Below, one piece after another: positions 47,731 to 58,334 of a stretch of DNA of 64,000 nucleotides. The stretch is from Desmonostoc vinosum HA7617-LM4 (GTDB lineage Bacteria; Cyanobacteriota; Cyanobacteriia; Cyanobacteriales; Nostocaceae). The stretch covers positions 16,457-80,456 of the forward strand of contig JAHHHC010000029.1 in the NCBI GenBank assembly GCA_019359515.1, written 5' to 3'. A model generated the notes under the pieces. It saw only the letters and a list, made by a program, of their open reading frames with translations. It made no database searches and was not told the origin of the DNA. The stretch's first letter is position 1; each line of letters opens with the position of its first letter. The translations under genes were made by a program, and so were the position numbers.

Positions 47731-48177
47731 TTAAGCTTCTGGAATTTTGCCAACAACTTGTGATTTGAGGGTAGTAATTTCACTAGTTAACTCCTTCCTA
47801 GTTGAAGCTTTGAGTAAATAGCGGTAAACAAACCAGGCGGAGTAACCAATACCAATCAACTCAAAAGTGGGTGCTATCAAGGGGATATCATTCAAAGCAT
47901 CCAATATGGCCAAAAGTATCTTAACTGCGACAATTGCACCCACAATCAAACCAACTGAAACCAAGGGCTGCTTATATTGATTAAAGAAGGTTCCCAGGTA
48001 TTCGGGCAATGTCGCTAAAAAGCCAGAAACTTGTTCGCCGTATTTCAGCCATTGCTCTTGAGACTGTCCGGCAGGCTGGAGTTTAGTAATGGTTCCTGTT
48101 TGGTTGTTAATCTCTGGCATCGTTGCCTCGGTTGACTTGGTTTGTGTGAATTCCGGTTCTTGCATTTTCACTTCCAT
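47731..48177 (-). CDS. CAAD-domain (CURT1-like) thylakoid membrane protein
   Basis: A 148-aa protein. After a polar N-terminal arm comes LATLPEYLGTFFNQYKQPLVSVGLIVGAIVAVKILLAILDALNDIPLIAPTFELIGIGYSAWFVYRYLL, the CAAD pattern of two helices with an amphipathic C-terminal helix (RKELTSEITTLKSQVVG). In cyanobacteria the same domain is appended to some aminoacyl-tRNA synthetases, and CurT/CURT1 homologues curve thylakoids. A second start (Met5) is possible. Confidence 0.88.
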   Translation of the reverse strand: MEVKMQEPEFTQTKSTEATMPEINNQTGTITKLQPAGQSQEQWLKYGEQVSGFLATLPEYLGTFFNQYKQPLVSVGLIVGAIVAVKILLAILDALNDIPLIAPTFELIGIGYSAWFVYRYLLKASTRKELTSEITTLKSQVVGKIPEA

Positions 48178-49195
48178 AATTTGACAGTTGAGTTTCTCTT
48201 ATCGGGACAATTACAACCAGAAGGCTGTTGATTAGTTAACGCACGAGTGCATCAGTACAACTAGGTTGGGGAAAAGGTTTTAGTGTCCTATAACCATAAT
48301 TGCCCCGTTATCTCTACTGCATCAACTACAAGGTAGACAGTCAGTAGGAGGATAAAATTCAGAAAGTGGCAGAATGTATTAAAATCAGCCTTCTGAGTTC
48401 TGGTTTGTTAATCAACTGGAATCCTCAGGTTGTGATTATCTCATGCTGTGTCAGTTGCTCATAATCGTACTCATCGAAGTACAAATCATGCAAAAAACAG
48501 TCCACTCTCATTTATACAAGCCTAGACGCCGATTTGATCTGATATTAAAGCTATCTTAAGCCGCGTTCGTCAATTGACCCATGAGGATTGATATTAATAC
48601 TTAACAAAAGTTTTTATATATTTACATATTTAAGCTTAAATTTTTTTATGATACAATCCACAAACTTATTGGTCAATAAGAGTTCTAAGTCCTCAGCATA
48701 AAATACTAGTCTCTAGTCTCTCTGGTGCTGAGGGATGAAATTTTTGTGGGACTGCCTAAAGTTTGCCAATATCTATCAGGGGTTGTAAACTCATCCTGAG
48801 TAAGCAAATTTCAACTCTATTTGGTTTTTTCCTGATTTTATTAGTTTTATCAAGAAGCAATAGGCTAGGGTAATAGTATGCCCAATCGTAACCACTCACT
48901 GTAATTAATTGCAAGCTGAGAAAATTACCAAGGATAAATACTCTATAAGAGTTTCTCTATTTGAGAAAATTATTTGTTACTAAAAAAGTGAATTGTGTTC
49001 CCTCTTAGCAAAATATTATTGCCAAGATTACCATCAAAATCGCTCAAATTTAGTATTTGCTGTGCCAATTATCTCCAGACAGTAATTTGTTATTGTCATA
49101 AAAGAAGATAATGTAGATGATCATCACCGATTGAAGTGACGACATCGGCTAGACTGATTTGATGATTTTTGTGGGCAGGCCAGGAAATTTGAGGA
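48178..49195. other. 1-kb intergenic region
   Basis: No gene, tandem repeat or recognisable RNA was found. It lies between divergent genes and ends in the promoter region of the histidine kinase. Its size, and the lack of the repeats seen in most other gaps, leave room for a small RNA that I cannot identify by eye. Confidence 0.4.
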
Positions 49196-50920
49196 ATGAC
49201 GACTCAAAAGATAACCCCTATCGACAGCAGTTCACAAAGCAAAAAAGTGTCAGCGGAAGAGCTATCGACAGACGAACTCCCAACCATAGAATTTCCCTCG
49301 CGAGGGAAGCTTAAAGCTAGTTCTTGGCGTATCCATCAAAAAATTGGCTATGGGTATTTTGTCGCAATTGGCATTGGCTTTTTCGGCTCACTTACTGGAT
49401 TAGTGATAGCCAACTATTATCGAGGCAGGGAAATTAGACAATTTAATCAAGCCTATGAGCAAGGGCAACTACTCGCTAACTATAAAGACGCGGTAATAGG
49501 GGCACAATTATACAGCTCTAAATTAGTTGCAGTCTTAGAGGATTCACCAAGACTTTTAAGTACAAAAACTGAATTTATTAAGAGTGTTGATAAAGCTAAG
49601 AAATTAGAGCAAGAAATTGCCAAGTTTATTGACAGCAAGCCGCGAAAATTAGCAGCAACTAGCTCCACTTTACAAACTTTGTTACAGGATTACGCCACTA
49701 ATTTAAAATCTTATGTTAACCAAATAGAGTATACATTACAGCAGATTGACTCTCAGCAAGTGCAGCCACAGCAAATTTCTTTAGTCAGAGAGGAACTGCT
49801 GAAAATTATGCGTGGTCAAACAGCCATGCGGCTAGACCAACTTTCACAAAAATTAACTAACATCCTGCAAACTGCTGATGAGCAAGAACAGCAAAGACAG
49901 AAAGATGTTGAGCAGGCCAAAGGAGTTGAAAGATTAATTGTGATGGTGAGTATGCTGGTATCAGTGGCGATCGCCGCTATTATAGCGTGGCGTACCAGTC
50001 GAGCGATCGCCGAGCCAGTCATTACTGTCACCCAAGTAGCTGAACAGGTAGCAAGGAAATCTAATTTTGATTTGCGAGCGCCGGTGATTACGGAAGATGA
50101 AATTGGATTATTAGCCAAATCTCTAAATCGATTGATTGAGAGAGTATCTGAGCGAACAAAAGAACTCCAACAAGCTAAAGAATTAGCTGAAGCTGCCAGC
50201 AAAGCCAAAAGCATATTTCTCGCCAATGTCAGTCATGAACTGCGTACACCTTTAAACGCCGTGATTGGCTTAAGCCAGCTTCTACAAGATGATGCAGCCG
50301 ATTTGGATTTATCAGGAGACTTTATCACAGACTTAGAAACAATCAACTCAGCAGGCAAGCATCTACTCAACTTGATTAACGATATCCTCGACTTATCAAA
50401 AATTGAAGCGGGGAAAATGACGCTTTATCCCGAAACTTTTGAGATTGCCACGTTGATCAATAATGTTGTGCAGACAGTCAAGCCATCTATAGAAAAAAAT
50501 GCCAACATCCTAGACGTAAATTGCGATCAACAACCTGGTACTATGTATGCCGATCAAACTAGGATGCGGCAAGTATTGTTAAACTTACTCAGTAACGCCG
50601 CCAAATTCACTACAAATGGCAAGGTGACGCTGACAGTCACAAGTCAAAAGGAAGAATTGCTACCCGAAGCTCCTTTTGGCAGTATCACCTTCACTGTCAC
50701 CGATACGGGTATTGGTATGACCCAAACTCAACAACAGCAATTATTTCAACCCTTTACCCAAGGCGATACCTCAACTACGAAAAAGTATGGCGGTACAGGA
50801 CTGGGATTAGCCATTAGTCGCCACTTTTGCCAAATGATGGGTGGTGAAATCATTGTCAAAAGTCAGCCAGGAGTTGGTTCTACTTTTATTGTTCACTTGC
50901 CAATCACTGTCCAAGAATAA
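49196..50920 (+). CDS. Membrane sensor histidine kinase (CHASE-like sensor, HAMP, HisKA)
   Basis: A 574-aa kinase. Helices at about 58-78 and 245-265 enclose a helical extracytoplasmic sensor rich in Gln and Leu. A HAMP domain ([24 protein letters not shown]) and coiled coil follow, then the phosphoacceptor His in [21 protein letters not shown], the N box [45 protein letters not shown]. It lacks a receiver domain. The signal is unknown and no cognate regulator is adjacent. The next feature is tRNA-Pro. Confidence 0.9.
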   Translation: MTTQKITPIDSSSQSKKVSAEELSTDELPTIEFPSRGKLKASSWRIHQKIGYGYFVAIGIGFFGSLTGLVIANYYRGREIRQFNQAYEQGQLLANYKDAVIGAQLYSSKLVAVLEDSPRLLSTKTEFIKSVDKAKKLEQEIAKFIDSKPRKLAATSSTLQTLLQDYATNLKSYVNQIEYTLQQIDSQQVQPQQISLVREELLKIMRGQTAMRLDQLSQKLTNILQTADEQEQQRQKDVEQAKGVERLIVMVSMLVSVAIAAIIAWRTSRAIAEPVITVTQVAEQVARKSNFDLRAPVITEDEIGLLAKSLNRLIERVSERTKELQQAKELAEAASKAKSIFLANVSHELRTPLNAVIGLSQLLQDDAADLDLSGDFITDLETINSAGKHLLNLINDILDLSKIEAGKMTLYPETFEIATLINNVVQTVKPSIEKNANILDVNCDQQPGTMYADQTRMRQVLLNLLSNAAKFTTNGKVTLTVTSQKEELLPEAPFGSITFTVTDTGIGMTQTQQQQLFQPFTQGDTSTTKKYGGTGLGLAISRHFCQMMGGEIIVKSQPGVGSTFIVHLPITVQE

Positions 50921-50992
50921 GAAATTAGGCATTACGCCCGACCTAAAAGGGCTTGGTTATGGTATTCTAGTTTTATATTGCCATTTTTGTGG

Positions 50993-51066
50993 CGGGATGT
51001 AGCGCAGCTTGGTAGCGCACTTCGTTCGGGACGAAGGGGCCGCTGGTTCGAATCCAGTCATCCCGA
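50993..51066 (+). tRNA. tRNA-Pro (anticodon CGG)
   Basis: The acceptor stem CGGGATG pairs with CATCCCG, discriminator A. The anticodon stem CTTCG/CGAAG holds the loop TTCGGGA, anticodon CGG, reading CCG. The T arm is CTGG-TTCGAAT-CCAG. CCA is not encoded. Confidence 0.97.
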
Positions 51067-51195
51067 TTTTTGAAAAATCTGCAACGCGCTACAGGAGATT
51101 TGCCAATCATTGGGCGATTGGTGAGTCAGCGCTGTCTTGGGGGTCTAGAATCCCCGTCTCTTGAGAGCGGAGCGGGGAGTGTCAATCTTGTGAAT

Positions 51196-51591
51196 CTATT
51201 GGCAAACCCACTTCCATAAGGGATGAGTAGGGCCTTGCTGACGTATGCGACAAACTTGTTTTTCTAGACGTTGTTTTTCCTGCTGTGGTAGTCCAAGTAG
51301 GATATTTCGACTTTGCCAAACTAAAATAGCAGCAGTCATCCCAATACAAAACGCTAAACCCAGCGCAGACAATGGATGGTACAAAAGTCCATATCTTACA
51401 GCTACCCAAGTAAAGTATTGTTGCCACAAAGCAAACTCTGCACGTAAATCCCACAAGCAAATAGGCGCAATAGTAAGCCATAAAAAGCCAACAAATAGCC
51501 ACCTACCATACACTGTCAGCTGATGTAGCCTTTGCACTTGTCGATCAAACAATGGGTCTGTGATTAAAGCTTGTTCTTCAGGTTTATCCAT
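51196..51591 (-). CDS. Small two-helix membrane protein of unknown function
   Basis: A 131-aa protein with two hydrophobic segments (WLFVGFLWLTIAPICLWDL and LSALGLAFCIGMTAAILVW) and a basic C-terminal tail (QQEKQRLEKQVCRIRQQG). I start it at the ATG at 51591 (DKPEEQALITDP); the frame is open 41 codons further upstream, but that part is translated repeat DNA (gacgctacgcgtagcaagcc). I do not recognise a function. It lies downstream of secF in the same direction with 134 bp between them. Confidence 0.65.
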   Translation of the reverse strand: MDKPEEQALITDPLFDRQVQRLHQLTVYGRWLFVGFLWLTIAPICLWDLRAEFALWQQYFTWVAVRYGLLYHPLSALGLAFCIGMTAAILVWQSRNILLGLPQQEKQRLEKQVCRIRQQGPTHPLWKWVCQ

Positions 51592-51604
51592 AGGCGGTGG
51601 GGGG

Positions 51605-51700
51605 GATGTAGTTCGACTTCTCCTGTTGGAGACGCTACGCGTAGCAAGCCAACCGGGGATGAGGGAGACGCGAGGACAGGGAGATGCGGGGACGCGGAGA
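51605..51700. repeat. Palindromic and G-rich repeats between secF and the 131-aa gene
   Basis: Contains gttcgacttctcctgttgga followed by gacgctacgcgtagc, closely matching 55686-55720. A GGGGACGCGG-type phrase follows. Confidence 0.7.
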
Positions 51701-51725
51701 ATAACCAATGACAAATCACCAATGA

Positions 51726-52712
51726 CTAATTCCCAGTTGATGTATCAATTGATTCAGTATTAGCTATGATCTGGGATTGACTGTTGCGTTCTCGCCACAA
51801 AGTTAGAAGAGTACTGGCGATGAAAATGCTGGAATAAGCTCCCGCTATAAAGCCAATGATTAGAGCTAGAGCAAAGTTTTTCAGGGTTTCGCCGCCAAAT
51901 AGAAAGATAGCAAACAGTGGTAACATCGTGGTGAAAGTCGTGTTGATTGACCTTCCTAATGTTTGGTTTACCGCGTCGTCCACGATTTCAGCAATTGGCC
52001 GGTTGGGATTAATTTTGAGGGTTTCACGAATGCGATCGTAAATTACCACAGTATCGTTGACCGAGAAACCTGTAATTGTCAGCAAGGCAACGATGAAAAG
52101 GCTATCTACTTCAATGCCTAGTACTAAACCCAATATTGAGAAAATTCCGGCGGTAATTAAGACATCATGAAATAGAGCCACGATCGCAAATACTGCATAG
52201 TCTAATTGAAATCGGAAGCTCAAGTATATAACGATACCTGTGAAAGAAACAATTAGAGCAATGACACCAGAGGTAAACAATTCTTTTCCTAGAGTTGGGC
52301 CAACCCTGTCAAGTTGATTTTTTTGCTCGTCAAAGGTGCCAACTTTTTCGCTTAAGGCACTCTGCAATTTGCTGCGTTGTTCAAGACCTAAATCTTTTGC
52401 TCGAATTAGTATCCCATTTTCTGCACCTGTGTCTTTGTCAGCAACAAGTTGGATACCACTGTCACCGAGTCCTTGTGCTTTAGCGACTTCTCGAACGACA
52501 TTAATATCAATTGGCTGGTTGCAATTACCTGGTTTGTTACAATCGCGTTCTAACTGCAATCGTGTACCACCAACAAAATCTAAACTAGGGCGTAGGGGTG
52601 CTTTGATGCTTGGATCTTGCCAAGAAATCACCATAGAGATGATACCAGCCAGGATGACGGCAGAAGAAATAACCCACCAAAGCGATCGCGATTTATTAAT
52701 ACTCAGTTTCAT
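51726..52712 (-). CDS. secF: Protein translocase subunit SecF
   Basis: A 328-aa RND-type membrane protein that with SecD drives proton-powered late steps of Sec export. Six helices with a large periplasmic loop after the first are visible. Motifs include [13 protein letters not shown], the conserved Asp-rich [16 protein letters not shown], and [16 protein letters not shown]. Its ATG overlaps the secD stop by 4 bp (ATGA), indicating coupled translation. Confidence 0.96.
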   Translation of the reverse strand: MKLSINKSRSLWWVISSAVILAGIISMVISWQDPSIKAPLRPSLDFVGGTRLQLERDCNKPGNCNQPIDINVVREVAKAQGLGDSGIQLVADKDTGAENGILIRAKDLGLEQRSKLQSALSEKVGTFDEQKNQLDRVGPTLGKELFTSGVIALIVSFTGIVIYLSFRFQLDYAVFAIVALFHDVLITAGIFSILGLVLGIEVDSLFIVALLTITGFSVNDTVVIYDRIRETLKINPNRPIAEIVDDAVNQTLGRSINTTFTTMLPLFAIFLFGGETLKNFALALIIGFIAGAYSSIFIASTLLTLWRERNSQSQIIANTESIDTSTGN

Positions 52713-54124
52713 TTGGCTACCTCTGCCTGATTAGATGCTGGCAGGTTTGGACAGAAAAGTTCTGGTTTCCGCAGTGCCGGAATTGTAATTGCCAAGAACA
52801 TCAAGGTGCGACTACAGGTGATTGCTGTAAACATACTCACTGCTACCCCCAAACCTAAAGTTAAGGCAAAACCTTTAACTAAACCAGCTCCCAGAAAGAA
52901 TAGTGCGGCACAGGCAATTACTGTGGTGACGTTGCCATCTAAAATACTGGAAAAAGCGCGGTAAAAACCAGATTCTACCGAACGATACAGCGATTTGCCT
53001 GCTTGTAATTCTTCTCGCGTCCGCTCAAAAATCAGGACATTCGCGTCTACCGCCATCCCAATACTGAGGATAAAACCGGCAATTCCTGGCAAGGTCAAAG
53101 TTACATTGAATAAAGCAAATGTTGCCCAGGTCAACAGAGCGTAGATGATCAATGCCACATCCGCAATCAATCCTGGCAGCCTATAATAAACCACCATAAA
53201 TATTAATACTAGAATCAAGCCACTAATGCCAGCGTAAATACTGCTAGTAATACTATCTTTTCCTAAAGTTGCGCCAACAGTGCGGATTTCGGCAATTTCT
53301 ACTGGTACTGGTAATGCACCGCCACGTAGTTTTACAGCTAAGTCGTTGGATTCTTGTGCTGTAAACTGACCTTGAATGATCGCACCACCACCCGTAATCC
53401 CGGTGGCAGCATGTTCTGGGCCGACAGTGGGGTAGCTAATTAGCTCATTATCCAGAAAAATCCCAATGCTGCGTCCTGTGCCTGCAAGATTTTTCGTCAA
53501 TTCTGCGAACAGTTCGCCACCCTTTTGATCGAAGCGAAGGGCAACATTCCAATTACTACCTTGGGAGGGTTCACCGTAAGCATCCTTGAGGTATTTGCCA
53601 TCTAATGGGGGGTTAGTGGTTTCAAATAAACCCGCGATCGCTTGGTTAAGTTTATTTAACTCTTCTTGATTTTTAGCAATCGCTGCTTGATCTTTTTTCT
53701 TCTTTGCTTCTTCCTGCTTTGCTTTCAGTTCTGGTTTGGTCGATATTTCTAAATCAAAAAGTTGTCTTTCCGTACCAGGCTTTTGCGTGCGGAATTCTAA
53801 CTGCGCTGTACCTCCCAGCACACGCTCAGCTTGCTCTGGATCGTTGACTCCTGGTAACTGTACCAAGATTTTATCCGGGCGGACTGTATCAATCAATGGT
53901 TCTGAAACGCCCAGAGCATTTATTCGACCTTCTACAACTTTCTTAACACCTTCCAATTCTCGCTCGGTGATTTGCGGAATTTCCGCCGATGGTTTCACCT
54001 GAATTGTAAGTTGTGAACCTCCCCTCAAGTCCAGTCCCAAGGGTACAGGAATAGTGATAATTGCCGCAACAGCCGCAATTATTAGGAAAAAAATCAAGAC
54101 CAATAGCGATCGCTGTCTTTGCAT
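52709..54124 (-). CDS. secD: Protein translocase subunit SecD
   Basis: A 471-aa partner of SecF. It has the N-terminal helix ([19 protein letters not shown]), [12 protein letters not shown], a long periplasmic domain with a Lys-rich coiled insert ([18 protein letters not shown]) typical of cyanobacterial SecD, and the RND core ([18 protein letters not shown] ... [18 protein letters not shown]). I start it at the ATG at 54124 (MQRQRSLL), which fits homologues; a TTG at 54145 is in frame. Confidence 0.95.
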   Translation of the reverse strand: MQRQRSLLVLIFFLIIAAVAAIITIPVPLGLDLRGGSQLTIQVKPSAEIPQITERELEGVKKVVEGRINALGVSEPLIDTVRPDKILVQLPGVNDPEQAERVLGGTAQLEFRTQKPGTERQLFDLEISTKPELKAKQEEAKKKKDQAAIAKNQEELNKLNQAIAGLFETTNPPLDGKYLKDAYGEPSQGSNWNVALRFDQKGGELFAELTKNLAGTGRSIGIFLDNELISYPTVGPEHAATGITGGGAIIQGQFTAQESNDLAVKLRGGALPVPVEIAEIRTVGATLGKDSITSSIYAGISGLILVLIFMVVYYRLPGLIADVALIIYALLTWATFALFNVTLTLPGIAGFILSIGMAVDANVLIFERTREELQAGKSLYRSVESGFYRAFSSILDGNVTTVIACAALFFLGAGLVKGFALTLGLGVAVSMFTAITCSRTLMFLAITIPALRKPELFCPNLPASNQAEVAK

Positions 54125-54177
54125 ACCATAACTCGCAACTGACAAAGGCTATAATAGCGCTCTTTTATGGAGTTATG

Positions 54178-54245
54178 GGAGTGGGGACGCGGGGACGCGG
54201 GGACGTGGAGACGCGGGGACGCGGGGACACGGGGACGCGGAGAAA
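54178..54245. repeat. G-rich repeats (GGGGACGCG units)
   Basis: About seven imperfect GGGGACGCG/GGGGACACG units between secD and pdhB, the same phrases as in the hom insertion. Confidence 0.85.
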
Positions 54246-54291
54246 ATTTCTCCCTCATCTCCCTCATCCCCCTCATCCCCCTAGCCTCTAG

Positions 54292-55275
54292 CTAAACCCG
54301 CGCGGCCATCATTTTTTCTACGGCTTCGACAATTTGCTCTGGTTGGACGATTGTTAATCGTTCTAGGTTGCCGTTGTAGGGTGTGGGGATATCTTGGGAG
54401 GATAGACGCAGTACTGGCGCATCCAATTCGTCAAATAGGCGATCGTTAATTGAAGCGATGACTTCTGCCCCAATACCCGCAGTTCGCATGGATTCTTCGA
54501 CGACGATGACGCGATGGGTTTTGCGTACAGATGCGCCGATTGTATCAAAATCTAAAGGTTTGAGCGATATTAAATCGATGACTTCTGGGTCGTAACCTTT
54601 CTTTTCTAAAGTTTTTACTGCTTGCGTCACGTGATGCCGCATCCGTGAATAAGTGATAATTGTGACATCTTTACCGCGACGTACAACTTCTGCTTTATCC
54701 AAGGGTAAGAGATATTCTCCTTCTGGGAGATCTTCTTTTAAGTTGTATAGTAAGACGTGTTCAAAGAATAAGACTGGGTTATCATCACGGATGGCTGACT
54801 TGAGCAATCCTTTGGCGTTTCTAGGTGTTGAACAAGCAACAATCTTCAACCCTGGCACTGCTTGAAAGTAGGTTTCTAATCGCTGAGAATGTTCTGCACC
54901 TAGCTGACGCCCTACTCCTCCAGGGCCACGAATTACCATCGGAATTTTAAAGTTACCGCCAGAAGTGTAGCGCAACATGCCGGCGTTGTTGGATATCTGG
55001 TTAAAAGCCAACAGTAAAAAGCCCATGTTCATGCCTTCAATGATCGGACGCAACCCAGTCATTGCTGCTCCTACCGCCATGCCTGTAAAGCTGTTTTCTG
55101 CGATGGGGGTATCTAGAACTCTCAGTTCGCCATACTTTTGGTAAAGGTCTTTGGTAACTTTGTAGGAACCGCCATAGTGTCCTACGTCTTCACCAAGAAC
55201 GAATACACTGGAGTCGCGTGCCATTTCTTCATCAATGGCTTCCCGCAAAGCGTTAAAAAATAATGTTTCTGCCAT
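54292..55275 (-). CDS. pdhB: Pyruvate dehydrogenase E1 component, beta subunit
   Basis: A 327-aa thiamine-diphosphate subunit of the pyruvate dehydrogenase complex. It contains [17 protein letters not shown] with the ThDP-contacting Glu, [37 protein letters not shown] and the C-terminal [17 protein letters not shown] ... PTPYNGNLE. The alpha subunit is elsewhere, as usual in cyanobacteria. It runs in the same direction as secDF with a repeat-filled 146-bp gap, so co-transcription is possible but not certain. Confidence 0.96.
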   Translation of the reverse strand: MAETLFFNALREAIDEEMARDSSVFVLGEDVGHYGGSYKVTKDLYQKYGELRVLDTPIAENSFTGMAVGAAMTGLRPIIEGMNMGFLLLAFNQISNNAGMLRYTSGGNFKIPMVIRGPGGVGRQLGAEHSQRLETYFQAVPGLKIVACSTPRNAKGLLKSAIRDDNPVLFFEHVLLYNLKEDLPEGEYLLPLDKAEVVRRGKDVTIITYSRMRHHVTQAVKTLEKKGYDPEVIDLISLKPLDFDTIGASVRKTHRVIVVEESMRTAGIGAEVIASINDRLFDELDAPVLRLSSQDIPTPYNGNLERLTIVQPEQIVEAVEKMMAARV

Positions 55276-55993
55276 TTAGACCTTTTAGTACAGTTATTGT
55301 TTTAGAATCCTATCGTGCCGATGAAGGCAAATACCGTGAGCGATCGCACCAGTTAGAAATTGGGTTGTTTAAACTAACCGCTCAAAGCATAGAGGGAAAA
55401 AAAGTAAAAAGACTCTTCCTTTTTCCTGATTATTTCTGCTTCTTTGTTGCTGTCAATTTGCTGTTTTGCCGCTAGAGAGGGAATATTTACCGAGTTAACT
55501 ATATCAAAGTTGTTCCCCAAACCAAAAATTACCGTAGATATCCCCTACTTCATAGTATTGGTAATTTGTCAAACAAATAAGCCAACTTGGCCAATTTTTG
55601 TCCGCAGGAATATAGCGGTAATTCATGAATTACCACTACAGAGGAATCAGGTTTTTGGTGGGGGTAAAAAGTGGGAGGATGCACTTCGACTTCTCCTGTC
55701 GCAGACGCTACGCGTAGCTTGCTACCGCGTAGCCGAAACGGTAGTTGAATCTCGACTTCGCTCGATTACCGCGTAGCCGAAACTCACCAACCGAAAGATG
55801 AGGGAGAAATTTTCTCCGCGTCCCGGTGTCCCCGTGTCCTATTCCCCATTACCCCTAATCCCCACTCACTCCGGGAGCGGGAGCCCCGAGTTCCCCATTC
55901 TCTCACTTAATTACGAATTACGTTAGCGCAGCGTTAGCGAGGTACGAGCGTCCGAAGGAGCGTTATTACGAATTACGAATTACGAATTACGAA
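55276..55993. other. Gene-free region filled with palindromic repeats
   Basis: It contains the GACGCTACGCGTAGC palindrome (about 55705), the 53-bp repeat at 55741-55793, C-rich phrases, and a heptad array interrupted by a GC-rich insert (55910-55995). Frames at 55263-55776 are not supported as genes. Confidence 0.65.
55741..55793. repeat. 53-bp repeat, inverted copy at 63114-63166
   Basis: Exact reverse complement of 63114-63166. It contains the palindrome-like ctcgacttcgctcgat and taccgcgtagccgaaa. Confidence 0.85.
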
Positions 55994-56449
55994 TTATTTA
56001 ATCGGTTGTAGCTTTGTCACTTTCAGTTTGAAACCACCAACACCAGTTTCTCCAAAAGATCTGACACGGACTATATAAGTTCCGGTTTCGTTAATCCGAG
56101 TAAACAGTAGAGAATTGCTGCTACCATCGGGGCCATCGTCATTTTCTGCTAATGTTGAGCCATCGGGTGCTAGCAAGGTGATGATGCTGTCAAAACTGTC
56201 AGATGATAAATCAACTGCTAGGTTATCGCCTTTCTGCAATTTAACTGTATAGTCACGAGCAAATCCACCTTGGCCTGTGGGAATGTCTTTTTCTGAAAGT
56301 GTGTCTGACAACTCAGCGGTGTTAGCTAAAGGTATTGGACTATACAACTTATTTTGAGCGAAAGCGGCTTTTGTACTGATGCCGATCGCTAGCAACATGG
56401 CAGGAACAATGATGAATGGTTTCAAACCCACTGTAAAAGCTTTATTCAT
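55994..56449 (-). CDS. Secreted PPC-domain (pre-peptidase C-terminal) protein
   Basis: A 151-aa exported protein with a signal peptide ending about KAAFAQN. The mature part is one PPC beta-sandwich: YTVKLQKGDNLAVDLSSDSFDSIITLLAPDGSTLAENDDGPDG ... TGTYIVRVRSFGETGVGGFKLKV. Such domains usually follow a protease; here it is stand-alone, so a carbohydrate- or surface-binding role is more likely. The gene ends at a heptad repeat. Confidence 0.85.
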   Translation of the reverse strand: MNKAFTVGLKPFIIVPAMLLAIGISTKAAFAQNKLYSPIPLANTAELSDTLSEKDIPTGQGGFARDYTVKLQKGDNLAVDLSSDSFDSIITLLAPDGSTLAENDDGPDGSSNSLLFTRINETGTYIVRVRSFGETGVGGFKLKVTKLQPIK

Positions 56450-56532
56450 AACATTTAAAGTAGTGTTTCTCCAAAAATAGTCTACGTTTGGTCAGCTATA
56501 AAATTACTCGATAGAATTTACCGATTAACCTT

Positions 56533-57210
56533 TTATTTGTCTTTTACGGTAGTGGCGACAGCTGCTAATCCTAAAACTACTATTCCACACTGGCTAAGTG
56601 TTTGCACAGCAGACTTGGCGGTAGCACCAGTAGTATAAATGTCGTCTACTAAAAGTACAGGCAGATGTGAGAGGCGACGGCGAAATTCTTGCCCTACAGC
56701 AAAAGCTTCAACTAAGTTTCCTTCTCGCTCAGATACTGATAAACCAAACTGCGCTTTAGTTTCTCGCACCCTTTCTAAAGCATTTAGTTTCAATCTTAAC
56801 CCAGTTGTTTCACAGAAGCTTTTGGCGATTAACGCAGCTTGATTATATTTTCGTTGCTTTTGCTTATTGGCGTGGAGTGGTATGGGAACTACCACGGCTT
56901 GATGATCGCCAATTGGCGAGTTTAATAACCAAGTTTCGCCTAACCATTGACCCAAAGGACGCGCGATTTGGGGTTGATTTTCGTATTTCATCGCGGCGAT
57001 CGCTCGTTTTAAGGGCCCTCCATAAACCCCCCAGCCAAACACTGGTATTGGCTCTTGCCAGAGAAAATTATGGTTTTTGAGATGACAGTTTTGTAGCTGT
57101 TTAGTACAATTTTGACAAAATTCACTAGATGTGCTTCTTTGACACAGAGGGCAATGAGATTGGAGAAACAGATTGAGTAAACCTTTGATATTTTGAGTCC
57201 AAGGGTGCAT
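56533..57210 (-). CDS. comF: ComF family phosphoribosyltransferase-like protein
   Basis: A 225-aa protein with an N-terminal zinc-ribbon-like set (CPLCQRS ... FCQNCTKQL) and a type I PRTase domain ending in VLLVDDIYTTGATAKSAVQTL, the PRPP-binding loop. KYNQAALIAKSF and FGLSVSEREGNL are also typical. ComF proteins act in DNA uptake or nucleotide metabolism in competent bacteria; the cyanobacterial role is linked to natural transformation. No other com gene is near. Confidence 0.9.
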   Translation of the reverse strand: MHPWTQNIKGLLNLFLQSHCPLCQRSTSSEFCQNCTKQLQNCHLKNHNFLWQEPIPVFGWGVYGGPLKRAIAAMKYENQPQIARPLGQWLGETWLLNSPIGDHQAVVVPIPLHANKQKQRKYNQAALIAKSFCETTGLRLKLNALERVRETKAQFGLSVSEREGNLVEAFAVGQEFRRRLSHLPVLLVDDIYTTGATAKSAVQTLSQCGIVVLGLAAVATTVKDK

Positions 57211-57307
57211 TTGTTATTGCATCAACATTACTAATGGCGTCAGCTATTAATTATCAGTTAGCCTTTGGTAATTGGTTATTTTCTAATTTTGAATTTTGAA
57301 TTTTTTG

Positions 57308-57817
57308 TTATTGGTCATTTGTCATTTGTCTACTAGGTACTAACCACTTAAAATAAACGCGATCGCATCGTGTTGTTTCTATTCCTGTTGTTGGGTTGTA
57401 GCCGTTGGTTTCATATAGTTTGACGGCTTCGGCTAAAACGCTGGCGGTTTCAATCCAAATTTGCTGAAAACCACGAGAAGCGATCGCTATTTCTAGCTGT
57501 TGTAACAAATATTTCCCCATTCCCACACCCCGCACGCTTGGCAAAAGGTACATTTTGCGGATTTCTACTGCTTTTTCGCCACGATGTATGGGGTAGTATG
57601 CTCCCGTACCTACGATTTGGCTTTGGTATTCAATCACCCAAAACTCACCGCCAGTAGTTAAGTAATATGCTTCTACTTGCAGGACATCTTTGTCTGCATC
57701 ATCTGGTTCCCAACTTAGACCGTATTCTGATAATACAGTACGGATAACTTCCGCAGCTTTGTGGCGATCGCGTTCTTGCCAATCACGAATTAAAAAATCT
57801 CGATAATGATTTTTCAT
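57308..57817 (-). CDS. GNAT family N-acetyltransferase
   Basis: A 169-aa acetyl-CoA-dependent transferase. The acetyl-CoA loop is in RKMYLLPSVRGVGMGKYLLQQLE and the C-terminal part reads AEAVKLYETNGYNPTTG. The substrate is unknown. The last residues (SRQMTNDQ) are encoded by a 'ggtcatttgtcattt' repeat phrase common in these spacers, so the C-terminus may have been extended by a repeat. Confidence 0.85.
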   Translation of the reverse strand: MKNHYRDFLIRDWQERDRHKAAEVIRTVLSEYGLSWEPDDADKDVLQVEAYYLTTGGEFWVIEYQSQIVGTGAYYPIHRGEKAVEIRKMYLLPSVRGVGMGKYLLQQLEIAIASRGFQQIWIETASVLAEAVKLYETNGYNPTTGIETTRCDRVYFKWLVPSRQMTNDQ

Positions 57818-57910
57818 TCAACAAAAAATATTATTTCTTCATCAGGATGTTGCTTTGCTGCCTGAATGGGGTGAGTTTAGTAAAGTTTCAAATATTTAGA
57901 TCACAAACTG

Positions 57911-58315
57911 TTAATTTAATATGCCTAAGTTGCTGTATATTTCAATTAAATTCCCGTCGGGATCGCGAAAGTGAGCTGTACGAATCCCCCAATCTGGACG
58001 ATCTACAGGTGAGGTGACAACTGTCGCACCGTGATCTTTTACTTGCTGATAAACCTCATCTACGTTATCGACTGCAAAAATTAGAGCAATTCTGTCTTGA
58101 TTGGCAACATATGAAGGCTGTACGACTCTGGGGACGACTTCAGCCATTAATTCCATTTTGAACAAACCCAGTTTGACATATCCAGTATTAAACTCAGCGT
58201 ACCCACTATTTTCATCGCCCCAATCGACATCAAATCTGAGTAAATCTCGGTAGAACAGAAAAGTATCTTTGAAGTTGGAAACAAGCAGTCTTGTATGTGT
58301 TAACTGAAGCTTCAT
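57911..58315 (-). CDS. VOC-superfamily protein
   Basis: A 134-aa vicinal-oxygen-chelate protein: LQLTHTRLLVSNFKDTFLFYRDLLRFDVDWGDE at the N-terminus and FRDPDGNLIEIYSNLG at the end with the C-terminal metal-ligand Glu. Substrate unknown. It starts 19 bp after the miaE stop, so both are likely transcribed together. Confidence 0.85.
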   Translation of the reverse strand: MKLQLTHTRLLVSNFKDTFLFYRDLLRFDVDWGDENSGYAEFNTGYVKLGLFKMELMAEVVPRVVQPSYVANQDRIALIFAVDNVDEVYQQVKDHGATVVTSPVDRPDWGIRTAHFRDPDGNLIEIYSNLGILN

Positions 58316-58334
58316 AATCTCTGGCGTTAGTCTA

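Noticed and set aside
55263..55776. Two plus-strand frames after pdhB
   Set aside because: They overlap the pdhB start or consist of GACGCTACGCGTAGC repeats; no supporting motif.
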